Source of the DNA: Strigops habroptila
Lineage: Eukaryota > Chordata > Aves > Psittaciformes > Psittacidae
Assembly: GCF_004027225.2 (NCBI RefSeq)
Contig: NC_044301.2
Span: 19,510,098-19,574,097, forward strand
Direction of reading: 5' to 3'
DNA: 64,000 nt
The translations under genes were made by a program, and so were the position numbers. Positions 1 through 13,023 of the stretch are shown here, in pieces; within the stretch, counting starts at the first letter, position 1; every line of letters begins with the position of its first letter. The notes beneath the pieces were generated by a model. It was not told the DNA's origin, ran no database searches, and was given only the letters and a program-made list of their open reading frames with translations.

Positions 1-447
1 AGAGCAGTCCGGTAACTAAGCCTTAGGTATAATACAAAACTGCTTCTACTACCACTACCACTAATAATAATAATGATAAGGGAAATAACAAGGGGAGAGG
101 ATATAATTGCTCACCACCCGCCAACCGATACCCAGCCCGACCCGAGCAGTGATCTGGGCCTTCCGGGTAACTCCCCCCAGTTTATATACTGGGCATGACG
201 TGCCACGGTTTGGAATACCCCTATGACTAGTTTGGGTCAGGTGTCCTGTCTCTGCTTCCTCCCAGCTTCCCCTCCTCCTTGGCAGAGCATGAGACTGAGA
301 AAGTCCTTGGTCAGAGTAAACATTACTTAGCAACAACTAAAAGCATCGGTGTTATCAGCGTTGTTCCCAGGCTGAAAGTTAAAAAACACAGCTCTGCACC
401 AGCTACTAAGAAGGCGAAAAATGACTGCTATAGCTGAACCCAGGACA
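1..447 (-). mobile_element. ERV-L-like LTR, cut by window start
   Basis: Antisense LTR of the family found repeatedly in this window. Its 5' end lies at 447, where the reverse complement of TGTCCTGGGTTCAGC is read. It has the TATATAAA core promoter box near 182-190 and the ATT/GGT trinucleotide tract near 50-75. It is the short LTR subtype, lacking the roughly 70-bp segment of the long subtype. The 3' end of the LTR lies outside the window, so I cannot tell a solo LTR from a proviral one. Confidence 0.9.
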
Positions 448-1389
448 CTTACTAATGCAGCTATCATAAGTGTGTTTGCTTCAGAGTAGAAGTTGGACAG
501 AGGTAGACAAATAAATGCAAACTAGAAGTGCTCTTTTGTGAATTTGTTTTGCAGATGTTTTCACATCACTGATATTTTTTATTTAATGCTGCTATTAACT
601 GCACACTGTAAAGCATTTGGAAAATGCAATTTGTTCTTCAAGAAAGGAATAAGGAAAAATGTTTCAGTGGGAGACTGCAAGTAAAGAACGTTAATGCTGG
701 ACTTAGCTGTGACTCAGTTTGCAGATCCTGGCCTTACAGACAGGTACATTTTGATAGAACTTTGCACTTCTACTCTAGTGTCATTTCTTGTTTCACCTAG
801 CTCGGAGTAGCTGCAGGTTCCTGGTAAAAGGGGCTGCACTGCTTGTTTCTGCTCCCATTCTGCTTCTTGTTTGCCTTGCCTGTCCCTTTGCATAAAATCT
901 AGTGACAGTGTGGCTGCAGGAGGGGAAAGGATCAGTTCAGCAAGCTGATCTCATGTAAAACTGATATCCCCAAAATTAAACAGATATAGAGTCACTCGGG
1001 GGAACTGAACTGATTCATATAGTGATTGCACAGTGTCCACATACTGTGCAAGGGAGAGGCTGGAAATCTACTAGTGCTTGTGGGAAGAAACTGTGGGAAT
1101 AGAATGATTCCTTTGGTATAGTCTACAATTACATGGATTGATTATACTAGGAACTCTTTTGTCACTGTTAAGGCAACTGAATATACGAAACAGGTCAGTA
1201 TGAATTCATCCACGTTTAGCAGTGGACATACATTACACAGCTGTTGGTGTCTGCATTAGAGACTTCATGGAAACAAGTTTGAGGCAGAATTTTCTTTTGG
1301 TTTGTGTGTTATTGTGTATAAAAAGAAAAGCAAGCAATTTGAGAAATTAGCTACAAAACCAACAGTCCAATGGATGATTTCTGTTTTCT

Positions 1390-1472
1390 GGGTTTGCTTT
1401 TTTTGTTTGTTTGTTTGTTTTTTTGGTTGTTTTTTTTTTTTTTTGTGTGTGTGTTTTGTTTTTTTTTTAAAT
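1390..1472 (+). repeat. T/G-rich low-complexity tract
   Basis: Almost only T and G on the + strand, built from runs of T broken by single or double G. Similar tracts recur at 2536-2611, 6196-6320, 8013-8112, 10690-10833 and 34880-34925, all T/G-rich on this same strand. Confidence 0.8.
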
Positions 1473-4400
1473 ATGCTACATCTGGTTGTACTACTCAGGT
1501 GGTACTAAACAGAAAAAATACAGGCATAACCAGCTGTTACAAAATCCTCCTGCTCTGTATTGAGGAGAAACCTTCACCAGTGTAAAATTGGGTGAGGAAG
1601 TGGAGCTCAATTTCTTCACTCAGCTCGTATGCATGCCACAATCCAGGCTTTCAGCTGTAGAGCTAAAACCTGCTGAACAGCTTTTCCCCACTCCCTTCAT
1701 AAGATCTGTTGCATTGCATGCAGAGTGTTAAAACTGTGTATTTTAGGTTATTCTCAAGCAGCACAGAACTGTAGCTGTCACCAACATCCTGTCTTGAAAT
1801 CCTTTTCTGTATGTTCTTATGTTTGGTGTTTAAGTTACCTATTTTTAAATTACATCTGAATCAATATTTCAGATTATTTGGGGGGGAAGTGTCATGATTC
1901 AGGCCTGATGCAGTGACCTTGCTCACATTGGGGATTTCTTCTTCAGGAGGACAGATGTGCTGATAAGCCAGTTTGTGACACTCCCTGTAAGAGCAAGGGT
2001 GGTGGCATTGCTCCACTTTTGATGCTTTTGAGTTCTATCAAAAGTACCTCTTTGTGGGAACTGCTTAAATTCTGTAAACACTTGTTGCTCAAAAGCATCC
2101 ATTCCTCTGTCTCTTGTGTGATTCTTAGGGTTTTTTCCCATTCTTATAGTGATGCACTAACGATGGTTTTGTTGTGTATGAGGAGGTAACATTTCACAAC
2201 AAAACCAGCTGTGTGTAGTCCTTAGATTCCTAGTTCTCTCTTCTTCAAATGTTTGACTCATTTAACATGCCTCATTTTACAGCTGTTCCCTTAACTTTTT
2301 TTTTTTTTTAACTGTGGTCCTGCTTCTTTGCATGCTTTAAAATAGTTCTGTTTAATTTCTGTAATTAATTTTGGTCAGTGAGAGATGCTTGCATTTCAGC
2401 TGCTCTGCTGCAAATGCTAACTTCTCTAAGGCAGTAGTATACCCTTTCCCCTCTTTAATTGTGGGACTTTTTGACTAAAAAACCCTCCTTTCTCTCCAAA
2501 GTTGGGAGAGCTCCACAGTGAGAGTTGGTGAACATGGGCAGGTTTGGGTTGTGTTTTTTTGTTTATTTGGGGTCTTTTGTTGATTTGTTGTTTTTTTCCC
2601 ATTTTATTTGGTTTGGGCCAACGTTGATTAAACAACTGTGTTTGGTGCTGAAAAGTGTAGTGAAGAGGGATACAGCCAGTACCCGTTATTCTAACGTAAG
2701 TTTTAGTGTTGTTTTAATTCTGAGTAGCTGTATGACTTCTGCTGGCATGTTCTACTGTCTGTGAAGAAAATCATGACTGTTTGAAATCCAGAAGACAAGC
2801 TGAATGTTTGGTGCTTCCCCATTAAAAAGAAATTAATAGGTGGAGAATCAACTAAATATTATTTTCCTGTTTTTCTTATGATAACCCTGGCTCCTTTTAA
2901 AAATAACTCCTTAATTAATTTTCTTTGGAACTTGTGGCAAGGCTGTTTCATGGACATTCTTAATGCTACTTTGATTTCCTTCTTGTACAGTATTATAACT
3001 AAATTTTTTTTTTTCTAGCTCTATATTGCCTGTTTGCCCTTCAGGCTGCACAGATTATAAAATGAGATTTCTCTGCTTCTGGCCACTGATCTACAGTCTC
3101 CTTTCTGTCCTCTAGTCTGCTGTTCTTTAGTACTTTGATTCCTCATGTTCTTGGGTGGCCTTTCTTATCCTTCTCTTTTGGATTTAGTGTTTTCTCTAGC
3201 TTTTTCAAGGCTGCTTTCTCCATGTTCATTGTCTGTTTGGCATCAGCATGATCTGTAGCTTCACTCTCTTCCTTTCATCCTTCATAAGATCTCTGCTGCA
3301 TATGGTGGCACCTTTCTTTAAAACTGCTTTAGCAAAAGCTCTTTCAAAAACTTATGCAATCTACCATCTACCTTCTTTCCTGTTCTTATCTTCACTGTTC
3401 CCTCCCCACTATGCTCCTAGTTTGAGATCTGTCAACTCCACATGATTAAATCTGTGTAAATAGGCTTGGCAGTTTTCGGTTCTTATATGTTGGCTCTCCC
3501 TGTGTCCTCAGATTTCCTTCCCCCTCCCTCTCTGCTAGAAAACCTGCTCTTTTCTCTCTCAGCACCATCTCTTGAGTGCTGTCTCTTTCTCTCCCTTTTC
3601 TTTGTTGTCTCCAGGGCCTCCACTGTCACATCATAGAGTTCTTCCATCATATCTGGCATTTCTGACCTGATCTTCCTCTCTAGCTTGCCTGCATTTTCTC
3701 ATTAGTTACAAGCATCCCCTAATGATACTGTCAGACTTTTTTTACTTTTTTTTTTTTAAGGTATTTCCTACAGCTTTTCTAATTTATTTTTTTTTCCCCT
3801 GTGACTTTTAAAAATGTCCTCTAACAACTAAAGTGAAGTGGTGGGGTTTTTCTGTTAGCTTGCTTGCTTTCTTCCTTTTTTGTTTTGCATATTGACTTTC
3901 TGGAGCCATTCTAAAAAATCTTCAGACTGTCCCAATTTTAGTGCTAACACCAGTACCATCTGTATTTCTAAAACTACTGAGGAAGGCTGAGGTTGCATGT
4001 TAACCTGACTTTGGTTTGAGAGTTAACATGTTAAAGCTAATGGCCATCATCATGCAATTTTTAGGTCTTTTAATACGGTTTGTTCCAAGTATGCTTCACT
4101 AACAGTTTATGCTGTCAGTATGTTGCCTTGAGCTTCCAGTTGCACAGCTTTAGCAATCTTCATTTACTGCCATTCTCTTTCCTAAGGCCAAGTTTCCCAG
4201 GAGATTTTTCTCATGTGACACAATCTTCTGTAAACTAGAGCGCTGAAATCTCTTAGCAAAATTAGTTCATCAGGCTTTAGTGCTGGGTGACCTCACTGTG
4301 AAGCAGCTTCTAAAATATATTTTTATGTGTCCAGATTGTTTAGGTAATTCCATTAGTATCATTCTCATGGTAGCTGAACAGGTAGATTGTCTTATTATTA

Positions 4401-6195
4401 CAGTGCCTGAATTAAAATTAGGCTAATTTAGTAGTTGGTAAACTCTGCTGGTGATACGAATTCCATCGCTTCCATAAACTTTCTCCATTTTTAACATGAA
4501 CTTTTTTAGAGAAATACAATTATCTTGTTAACACCTTTGTTTTTTAAGTAATACACACAAAATAATTGCAAATTGAGGTGATATATTTGATGTACTGTTG
4601 TAAAAGTAGAACTGTCTCTTTTTGTCAAAAATCATCTTTGAATTAATGTTTCACTCTTTTGATATTGCCACCTATATTGGGACAGTTAAGATTGGTTAAG
4701 ATTCACAGAGATGAGCATGGTATAAATTCCTGAATTGTGAGACTGAGCAATTAACCATTTTTCATGTTAACAGAAAAACAAAGTTGTCAATATTTGTATG
4801 GTTTTATCAAGCATTCTTTCAAAATACAAAGAACTTCTGTTTCCTGAAATCAAGGGGACTGTAAAAAACTAAAGATGATATTTTGGGTTTTAAACTAGGC
4901 AAAAGAGTGACTTTGGATGGGGAAGATTGGGATAATTATAACACTTTGTATTTTTATTTATTAATTTTTAACTTGAGATGTTGGCTATATGAAGGTGAAA
5001 GGGGATCTAGGTTCTGTTGTTGGTCATGCCCCAAGAATGCTTTGTGACTGTGGATTTATTTGCCTTCTTCCACTTCCAGCCATGAAACATAAACAGTACA
5101 AGTCCAGAAACTTCATTTCTGATTTTTCTGTCAACTGCAAGTTTTACCAGTAACCACTATGTTTAGCTGTTGTTAGTTATGTTACCTTCAGAACTGCCTT
5201 CATTGTTTCATACACAGCAACAACTGAAGTATGTTAAGGTTGCTTTTGTGAGCCTTATTTATTGCTTCTCAAGTCCTTCATGAAGTTTGTTAATGATGGA
5301 GCTTTGTGATAAAAAGATTTTGTGACATTACCAGGAAGTTGTCACATCCTCTCCACCCTCCCAGCAACCCCCTGCTCTTAGAAACAGCTGTAGCAGGTAG
5401 ACTATTTCCACCAAAATATTTGAAATTTAGTAGTTATATGCTGTGGAATACAGGATCTTAGAATGGTGACTTTAATTTATGGGCTTGGATACTGAGTTTT
5501 TATAACAATATTTGCTTTAAGGGGGAAAAGAAACATGAGTTTGGGGAAACGAGAGGGTTTCTTAACTAAACCATAAAAATCAGCTTGCCTCCCTGACCAG
5601 CAGAGCTGTTGAACACTTCTGGAGCAACAAGCAGCAACTTCATTGGATTGTGAGACTGCTGTGAAATGCAGATCAAGACACTGAGGATGGGCACTGATTC
5701 CCTGGCTCTGCATCCTTCCTTGAAGGCAATGGCTTGCATTAAGAGTAGAGAAAACTTATGCTGCCTCAGTCCAGGAAGGATTGCATTGAGGAGGTGTGCT
5801 GTTGCCTTTTGTGCTCTCTGTAGGACATCCAATATTCCAGGGTGGTGTAAGAGATTACAAGGAAGCTGTTCAATTTTAATCCTAGAGTCCCAGGGATGAA
5901 AATGAGCATGCCAGATGCAGCTGCCATCTCTGCTAAACTAGATCAGATACTATCCTCACAGTTGTGATTAAAAAGTGTTATTACCTAACTTTATGTAGCA
6001 GTCTTGGTTCCTTGTAGTTGTTCAGAGCAATGATTCTAGTTGGGATTGTTCACACGACAGAGAATATGTCAGTGGAACAATTGATTCTGAAATAATATTT
6101 CATAGCATCTAATTTGCTATACCTTTATGTTTTCCCTTCAAAACAGTCTGATTAGTGCACAAACCCTGAATGATATTGAGTCTGCTATTAGGTTG

Positions 6196-6336
6196 GTTGA
6201 CTGATTTCTTTTTGGTTTTGTTTTTTGGTTTGTTGGGTTTTTTTTTTTGTTGGGGTTTTTTGTTGTTATTTTGTGGTTTGTGTTTGTTTGGTCATTTATT
6301 TTGTTTTGGTTGGTTGTTTTTTACACACACACACAT
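6196..6336 (+). repeat. T/G-rich tract followed by short (AC)n
   Basis: About 115 bases of mostly T and G end in a short ACACACAC run at 6322-6336. Open frames crossing it are artefacts of composition (Phe/Leu/Trp/Gly runs). Confidence 0.8.
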
Positions 6337-6928
6337 ACACCCAGGAGAAGTTTTGTTTTCTGCCTTCTGTTGAAAAGTATATAGTAGTTTCTGTGGGAGT
6401 GTGTTTCCTGATTCTTCTTTGAAATCCAGTATCCTTCCTGATGTAGCTGTGCAGGTAGTATGAAAGTCTTCCATCATGATAGTGCTTATGTGATAAATGT
6501 TACTTGGCTCAGTTAGTATATAAGAAGCTAATTACTTCTGTGAACAAGGTCCTCAGTGATTATTGTATCTGTCAGATGCCCTTGATCTGCTGTAGTTCAC
6601 TGTGAAGACCTTAAAGGTGGTGCTGTAGTTGCAGGTGACAAGAGGGAAGTTTCTTGCTCATGCCAAGGGAGGCAAAATCTCCTCCAAATCCCACTAGTCA
6701 GGCTAGCTGTATCTTTCGTTCTTCCTCTGAAGACATACAAGGTTTTGCAGTGTATGTCACTGCTTGAAGAAGGGTTGAGTTGGAATGCCTATTCTGCTGT
6801 TTTATACATTATGTAGATTTTCTTTTGAAATATGGCACACTACTGCTTACTAAATTCTTCAAGGGGAGACTTCTTGATCTTGTGAAAAGGAGGCTTTTGC
6901 ATGCAGCACTGGGGAGTGAGTGTGAGGT

Positions 6929-6983
6929 TGTCCTGGGTTCATCTGTAACAGTTATTTTTCTCCTTCTTAGTAGCTGGTGCAGA
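6929..6983 (+). mobile_element. ERV-L-like LTR 5' tip fragment
   Basis: Starts exactly at the LTR terminus TGTCCTGGGTTC, continues through the GTAACAGTTATTTTTCTCC block of the long LTR subtype and TAGTAGCTGGTGCAG, then stops. Only about 55 bp of an LTR remain. No other LTR part or target duplication is visible, so this is a relic of deletion or rearrangement. Confidence 0.8.
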
Positions 6984-9900
6984 AGACAATCTTCTTGGTG
7001 TTCCTTTGTAAGGGGAGAGTATATCCAACTAATAGCTTGTTCACTAATTGCATGTATTAATTTCTCAGAAGTTGATGTCTACTGCAGGTATACTCATTGC
7101 TCTCACAAGTAGTATAGTTTTTAATTTTAAAATAATTATATTCATTTACCAAAAGAAATAAAAAGAGAAAATAAATGGTTTGTCTGTTGTCACATGCAAA
7201 ATCCTTGATTTGTTAAAAGAACCATGTAGAGAGGAAGCATTTTATCTTAATCTCACCAAGTTCTGTTAAGCAGCAAAGAACTGCTACTTTTGTGGTGCAG
7301 AAGTTCGCAGATCTGGCTCTGTGGTGGGTATCTCCTGTGGAGATCTTGCTCAAGGTTGGAAAAGCTCACACACTGAATCAGTAGGACTCAATTATTAGCT
7401 CTTTTCCCCCCACCATACTAATGTGTGTGTGTGCACATGCACACTATAGCAGCCACAGTCACTAGTCATACACATGCTTCTGGCTGAGTGCTGGAGCTTT
7501 TTAATTTAGAGAGCTTTGTTACTTGTGGGGGTTATGTTTTGTGTTTAAAGAATTATCAGCTTTCACTGTAATGTATGACTGGAGAACACACAGCTGTGCT
7601 GTTACTGTGTTTTCAAACAAGGTATTTTTGGCAATAACTGCTGCTTTAGCAAGTTTTCAAACATTCATGAAACCCCCCCAAACAAAACCCTTCTTTTCGT
7701 AGGCTAAACACAAACAACATGGGCATAGCCAGTTACTGATAAGTAGTCTAGTTCCTTTTCCATTTCACACAGTCATTTAACAGTACAGGCTTAAGTATTT
7801 CTATAAATTGATTTTTAGGCCATGCTGGATACTTTTTTGGAGGGGGTCTGCAACAGGCATATGGTCTTTGTGGGGTACCCTTCTAGCAGCCTTCTCTTTC
7901 CCTTGCTCAATGTTTGTAAATCTGACGGCAGGATCTCATCCTATATGTGCAATGTTTGCTGATCTGGATTTGTATAATCCTTGTTGGAGCTGAACTGTCT
8001 TTTTAGAGTTTTGAGGGGTGTTTTTGGTGTGGTTTGTTTTGTTGTTTATGGGGTGGGGTTTTTTTGTTTGTTTTGTTTGGGTTTGTTTGGGGTTTTTGTG
8101 TGTGTGTGTGGTTATCCTGAAATACTAAGGCCACTCTGTTTTTGTTAAATACATGTGCTAGACATTGAATGAAAACATTCCTAGATATATTTTTTAACAT
8201 CTTTAAGCATATAAAAAGTGAACTAAAATAAATTAATAATCCAAGTAGACAAAAATAAGAAAAAAGGTTTGCTTGTGTCTCCTGTTACACAGTAGAAAAT
8301 AATTTAGGATACACTATGTAACTTAGTGGCAAGCAACACTTCTTTCTGTCTTCAACAGCTCTTGGAAAAATTGCATGTAGTTTAGAAGTGTTGCTGTTAC
8401 CAAACCCTTCATGGTTTTGGGCATAGGATGGTGTCTGTCAAACAATGCCTGTTCACCCAAGTTTATTATTCAGAAGATCACAGATGAGAGAGTGATTTGT
8501 GATTATGGTAATGGACTATGATTTGGGGCATTTGACTTGTTTCTGTTGTAGTCTTCCAACAAGACCTTAAATGAGACAGTTATCATTTCTTTCTCAAGCT
8601 TTTTACAAGCACTTGCAGTAATATTGGGCACAAACAAGCCTTAGGAAGATCTTCCCAGCCCTAAGGCAGTCATCCATGCTTCTAGCTGTGTATCGTTGTC
8701 TTTTTTGTACATTCAGATGCTTTAGTTTTGAACATTTTTATTTGTCTCTCTTTGCTGTCTAATGGAAAATGTTTCTATCCTCTTTCGAGACTGGTAGGAG
8801 GGATGTTTTGAGAGATTATGGGAATTAAAGTGATTTAGCATGCACCTTAATTGCAAAATGTTTAAATTTGACATTACACTTTCCTAAGCATTATTCCCAT
8901 TTTGTAGGTGTAGGTTCCTTATTAAATGACTTCTGAACAATCTGGAGGTGGAAGGGATGCATAGATCGTTGCTGAAATGTGTGTGCAGTGCAGGCTGATC
9001 TTGAGCTCTTTGTTGTATTAATAATTCTAAAATTTGCAGAAGAATTTTGTGGCCTTGCTGCTTTGGGTGTTCTTGCCTGCTATTCCAACAAAGGCTTTGT
9101 AAATAAATACGGAATGCACTGTTGAATTCAGGTTTCTGTGCTGTGTTTAAAGCAAGCTAGCATAAGTTGAAACCTGCTGGGTCTCTAGCAGTGGTGGTCA
9201 TTCAACCTCTGGGAGCTGGGTAGCAAAGTTCTGACTGCCTTGATCAGTGTCTATACATTAGTGATGCAGTGCAACATTGGTTTGGCTGTCTATTGGAAGG
9301 TTTGTCTTTTGTTGTTGCTGCTTCAGAAGAGGGTGGTTTTTGTGTGCCTGAATTGAGCCTTATGTTTGAAATTACTTGTCTTAGGAGAGCTTGAGAAATC
9401 GGGCTGCACTGTAGCACAGTGACAACCAAAGGAACTCCTTGAGATAATTTATTAAGTAATATAGCAGTTAGCTTGCTCTCCTTGTTTGTGTACGGGGAAG
9501 TGACTGTGAAGAGGCCTAAGCAGTATTTCCATAGTAGCCTTAATCTTCCTTAGTAGCCTTATTCATCCTTGGCAGCAGCAGTGAATGGCTGCTAGTGAAA
9601 ATTAAAAAGTGGGCTTTAAGGTTGCTGTCCTGTGTGCTGAGTGCAGTCATTTGCACAGTACTCTCTAAGTTGAGCTTTGCTCTTTCTCATATCCCAAGTA
9701 ACTGGACTTGTAATTCAGAGCTGTGTTTCACAATTTGCAATATCTGCTTGCATTCTGCAGCTCATTATCTGAAGTGATAGACAGTACAATATTAGCACCT
9801 AAACTGAAGAGTGTAATGTTTCTAATGCAAAGATCAAAAGAGACCATTTGAAGTTAAACATAACTAGTTTTTATTGTTTAGTTTTCTTAGTTTCTTTAAC

Positions 9901-12249
9901 ATATTATCAGTGTCTTTTCAATAAAAATTGTAAAGCAGAGTTATTCAGGTCCTATAGTGTCCCTTAAGTTGGCTAGACAGAAAGTAGATTTAAACATCTT
10001 GTTTATGTTTTTCATGCACTCTGTAATAGAGGCTGTACAATATTATTTTCAGTCTTATCTTTTTATGCTTTCATAAAAGGTCCTAAAGTTTTAATAATTT
10101 TAAAAGGCATGCAATGGTAGATGAACTTTTCAAGTGAGAGAAGGATAGCTTTTACTGTAATTCTCTTGATAATCCTTAATAATAGAGTAACACATAAAAA
10201 GCTTCTAGCTAAGTGGGCAAACCTTCCTTAAAGTTACAAAACATTCCTTCAGAAGAACATTTGCTAACTCTTACACAAACTCTAAAATTTCTATTCTTTA
10301 TATTGGGTGTCTACTTTGAGGTTGACTTAGTTTTTGATCTTTACCTTTCTTCGTCCTCTTTGCTTAAGCTTTTACACTGTGTTTTTTATCTGTACTTCTG
10401 GTATTCTCTCATCTCTGATTGTTTTATGTTTTCAGGAGTCTAGAAGTTTTAGAATATTTCTTTAAGATCAGCTTTGTTCTTACCACTGTCTGTCCATACA
10501 CTTTTTTCTTAGTTTTAAAGAATTACTTTTTTCAAGGTAGAACTTCCTTTGTAGCATTTTCTTCTTGCTAATTCATGTGATGAAAATGATTAAGTCTTTC
10601 TATCCTTAACATTTCAGATTATGGCCATGTGACAAATGGGTAAAGAACAAAGGCTGGATTCTTGTAGAATTCATGTTCCTTTTCCTTTTGTGTTTACTTT
10701 TTTTGTTTGTTTGTTTTAATTTTATTTTTTAATGCAGTTCAAGTGAATGGGTTTCAAATAAAGAAATTGCAGGGTTTGAGGAGGGCTTTTTGGTTTGGTT
10801 TTGGGTTTTTTTTGTTTTGTTTTTTTTTTTTTCCTAGTCCAACACCCAGTAGGGTCTACTGGGGTCAGGTCCAGGCGGCACTGAGCTCAGTCATATTCAA
10901 CCTTAGAAGAGGCCATTGAGCCCAACAGAAATTCTGCTGTGTACAAAGAGAAATTTTATCTCATTGCAGATTCTATAAACTATGTAATAGAGGAGTGCCC
11001 ATTACATGTTCTTTCTGGACCTAAAATGTCATTCAAGAGATTCGGAAAACTCTTTTAACAGAACAGTTCACCTTGAAAGGACACCTAAATCCTGTTAATG
11101 GATGCTCATGGATGCTTCCTGTAAAAAAAAAAAAAAGGATAATAAAAAAAAAGCTGGAAATGGAAATAGAGATAACCAGAAGTTCTATGGGGAATGCCAT
11201 TAGAAACCTTTAAGGAGCTGTCCAGAACTGGGTGCAAGTGGTGTGTATTTTTCTCTCATTTCATATGTATCAAATCTTTTATCCAAAAACCTTGCTGAGT
11301 AATGTAATTAGTTAAACTAGTCTGTGAAATGCAAGTGAAAATCTTAGCAAACACTGACTGTCTCCAACCCTTCCAGCTCACCCACACTGAACAGTCAGGC
11401 TTCTTTCTTGTTAGACAAAATACACTGTACTCTTTAATTCCAATACAGTGATTTCCAACTGTCTCAAGACTACCTGATAAAACCATATTTATTTAAAGGG
11501 AAAAAAAAAAAAAGACAAAGAGATCAGTCTGGCTCTAAATACAAATAAATATTTATAGGTTTAGGATTAACTTTTGTATGTTGACTGCTTGATTCAAGCT
11601 ACTACTTAGATTTATACACTTTAAAATTTCTACAATGTTCAGAATTACCTTAGAAGTGACTGTATTACTTGAGTGACTCAAAACATGGAGAAAACATGCA
11701 GAAAACATGCAGATTTTCTCTGCTTCCAAGAAAATAGGGGGAGGGGGGGAAGTCAGAAATGCATGGAAGCCAACTACATGGGTGTGTTTTTAATCTTTTC
11801 CCCTTGTAACCAACTTTTTAAAAAGCTCATTTTTAAATTAATCCAATGAGGTTAAAAATAGGTTTATTTATTTTTTTATTTCTTTATGAAGTGAAGAATT
11901 CCTGTAAAATTTATTTGTCACAGACATTCCTTTTGCTGTTGTATTAGAATTTGAGGGGGTCTGGACCAGAGTGTGAAAGCTGGAAAAATTAAAGAAACAT
12001 AACAAAAAATGGAGTAAGGAATAAGTGATAACATACCCCCAAAAATTTCAGGTATGAATCAAATAAATAGATAACAGAACTTAAAACCTGTCAGACCTTT
12101 TTATATAGAAGATAGATCACTGAAAATGTGTCTGTGGACTTTTTCCAGAATTCATTCAATACTCTTGTATAAACTTTCATGTTTCTCAGGTTGTCATATA
12201 ACTCTAAATGAGAAATGTTCATACCCCAATTTTTTACAGTCTGTATAGA
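6984..12249. other. Unique AT-rich non-coding DNA
   Basis: No gene recognised. T/G-rich tracts at 8013-8112 and 10690-10833, a purine stretch near 11735-11750 and A-runs near 11123-11150 are the only notable features. The sequence directly before 12250 joins a truncated LTR. Confidence 0.6.
8013..8112 (+). repeat. T/G-rich tract ending in (TG)n
   Basis: A G-run/T-run alternation (for example GGGGTGGGG followed by T-runs) ends in a short TG repeat at about 8097-8112. Confidence 0.8.
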
Positions 12250-12531
12250 CATCACTTGTGTTTATTGTTTGGTTTTGGGTTTTTTTTCCTTTCCCCTTTT
12301 AGATTTATATTCTCTCCCCGTGTTATTTCCCTTATCATTATTATTATTGGTCGTGGTAGTAGTAGTTTTGTATTATACCTTAGTTACTGGGCTGTTCTTA
12401 TCTCAACCTGTGGGATTTACATTCTTTCGATTCTCCTCCCCATCCCTCCGGGAGTGGGGGGAAGAAGAAGAGGGGGAAGTGAGTGAGTGTCTGCATGGTT
12501 GTGAGTTACCAGCTGAGCTTAAACCATGACA
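12250..12531 (+). mobile_element. 5' LTR of provirus A, 5'-truncated
   Basis: Matches the last half of the LTR, from the CATCACTTGTGTTTATTG block of the long subtype to the terminus AAACCATGACA. The first roughly 330 bp, including the promoter, are missing, so the element has lost its own upstream promoter. Confidence 0.88.
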
Positions 12532-13023
12532 GTCCTTTTTGGCACCCAACGTGGGGCACGAAGGGCTGAAATAAACGACAGATCTGACCAGAGTGTGCCT
12601 AATCATATTTGTGATAAGCATTCATTGTTTTGGATTAATAGTCACTATCACAATGTTGATCTATTTACTCTCAGAGTTGTTGTGCTTGGTCTGAATTTCA
12701 GGATGTCATACCTCACTTGCAGCCAGTATTTCCTGTTTTAGTGTTTATCGGCTGGGGGGCCTGGGCTAAGGTTATTGTTTCACTGTACTTCATGGTAATG
12801 ACTTGTAATACAATAGACTCATGGATCATGAAACTGGTCTGGCTTGTGTTCCCAGTGTGGTCATCACCTCTATACTTTGGGAGGCATATAATGGGAATTT
12901 TTAGCAATTACACATCTTTTTTTTCCTCCTTGGGGGGTCAACGTATGAAGGAGGCATTCCCTCACACCCCCCGCTCCCCCACCAGGCTATTTACAGCAGC
13001 ATTTGCAAATTCTAAAGGTTTTG
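12532..13023 (+). repeat. Leader copy 1 of provirus A (tandem duplicate)
   Basis: Diverged copy of the leader that follows at 13071. It carries its own primer site and aligns with leader copy 2 as far as the GGTTTTGGA block at about 13015-13023. It then jumps to an LTR tail at 13024. A frame stays open at 12717-13023 and is co-linear with the leader frame of copy 2, without net frameshift, despite many substitutions. Confidence 0.82.
12540..12557 (+). promoter_or_regulatory. Primer binding site, Lys-type (leader copy 1)
   Basis: TGGCACCCAACGTGGGGC differs at one position from the sequence complementary to the 3' end of tRNA-Lys (the Lys1,2 type). It lies 8 nt after the LTR end, as in the other leaders here. 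Confidence 0.75.

Larger units (their letters stand above)
448..6928. other. Unique AT-rich non-coding DNA
   Basis: No coding region, RNA gene or recognisable transposon was found. Open frames here are short, lack known motifs, and several are translations of T/G-rich tracts. T-rich and T/G-only tracts at 1390-1472, 2536-2611 and 6196-6320 stand out. An intron or intergenic DNA is equally possible. Confidence 0.6.

Noticed and set aside
61..336. Recurring open frame of about 65-120 codons within nearly every LTR copy (for example 17836-18207, 32861-33085, 57066-57347)
   Set aside because: It starts upstream of the TATATAAA box, so proviral transcripts from the 5' LTR would not carry its start. 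It recurs because the LTRs are repeats and has no recognised domain.
5566..5899. Overlapping frames on both strands at 5477-5899 as a host exon
   Set aside because: No known domain, no convincing splice sites that I can pair, and both strands are open about equally.
1302..12600. Short open frames in the first 12 kb (Phe/Leu/Gly/Cys-rich)
   Set aside because: They translate T/G-rich low-complexity tracts or lie in AT-rich DNA at the length expected by chance.
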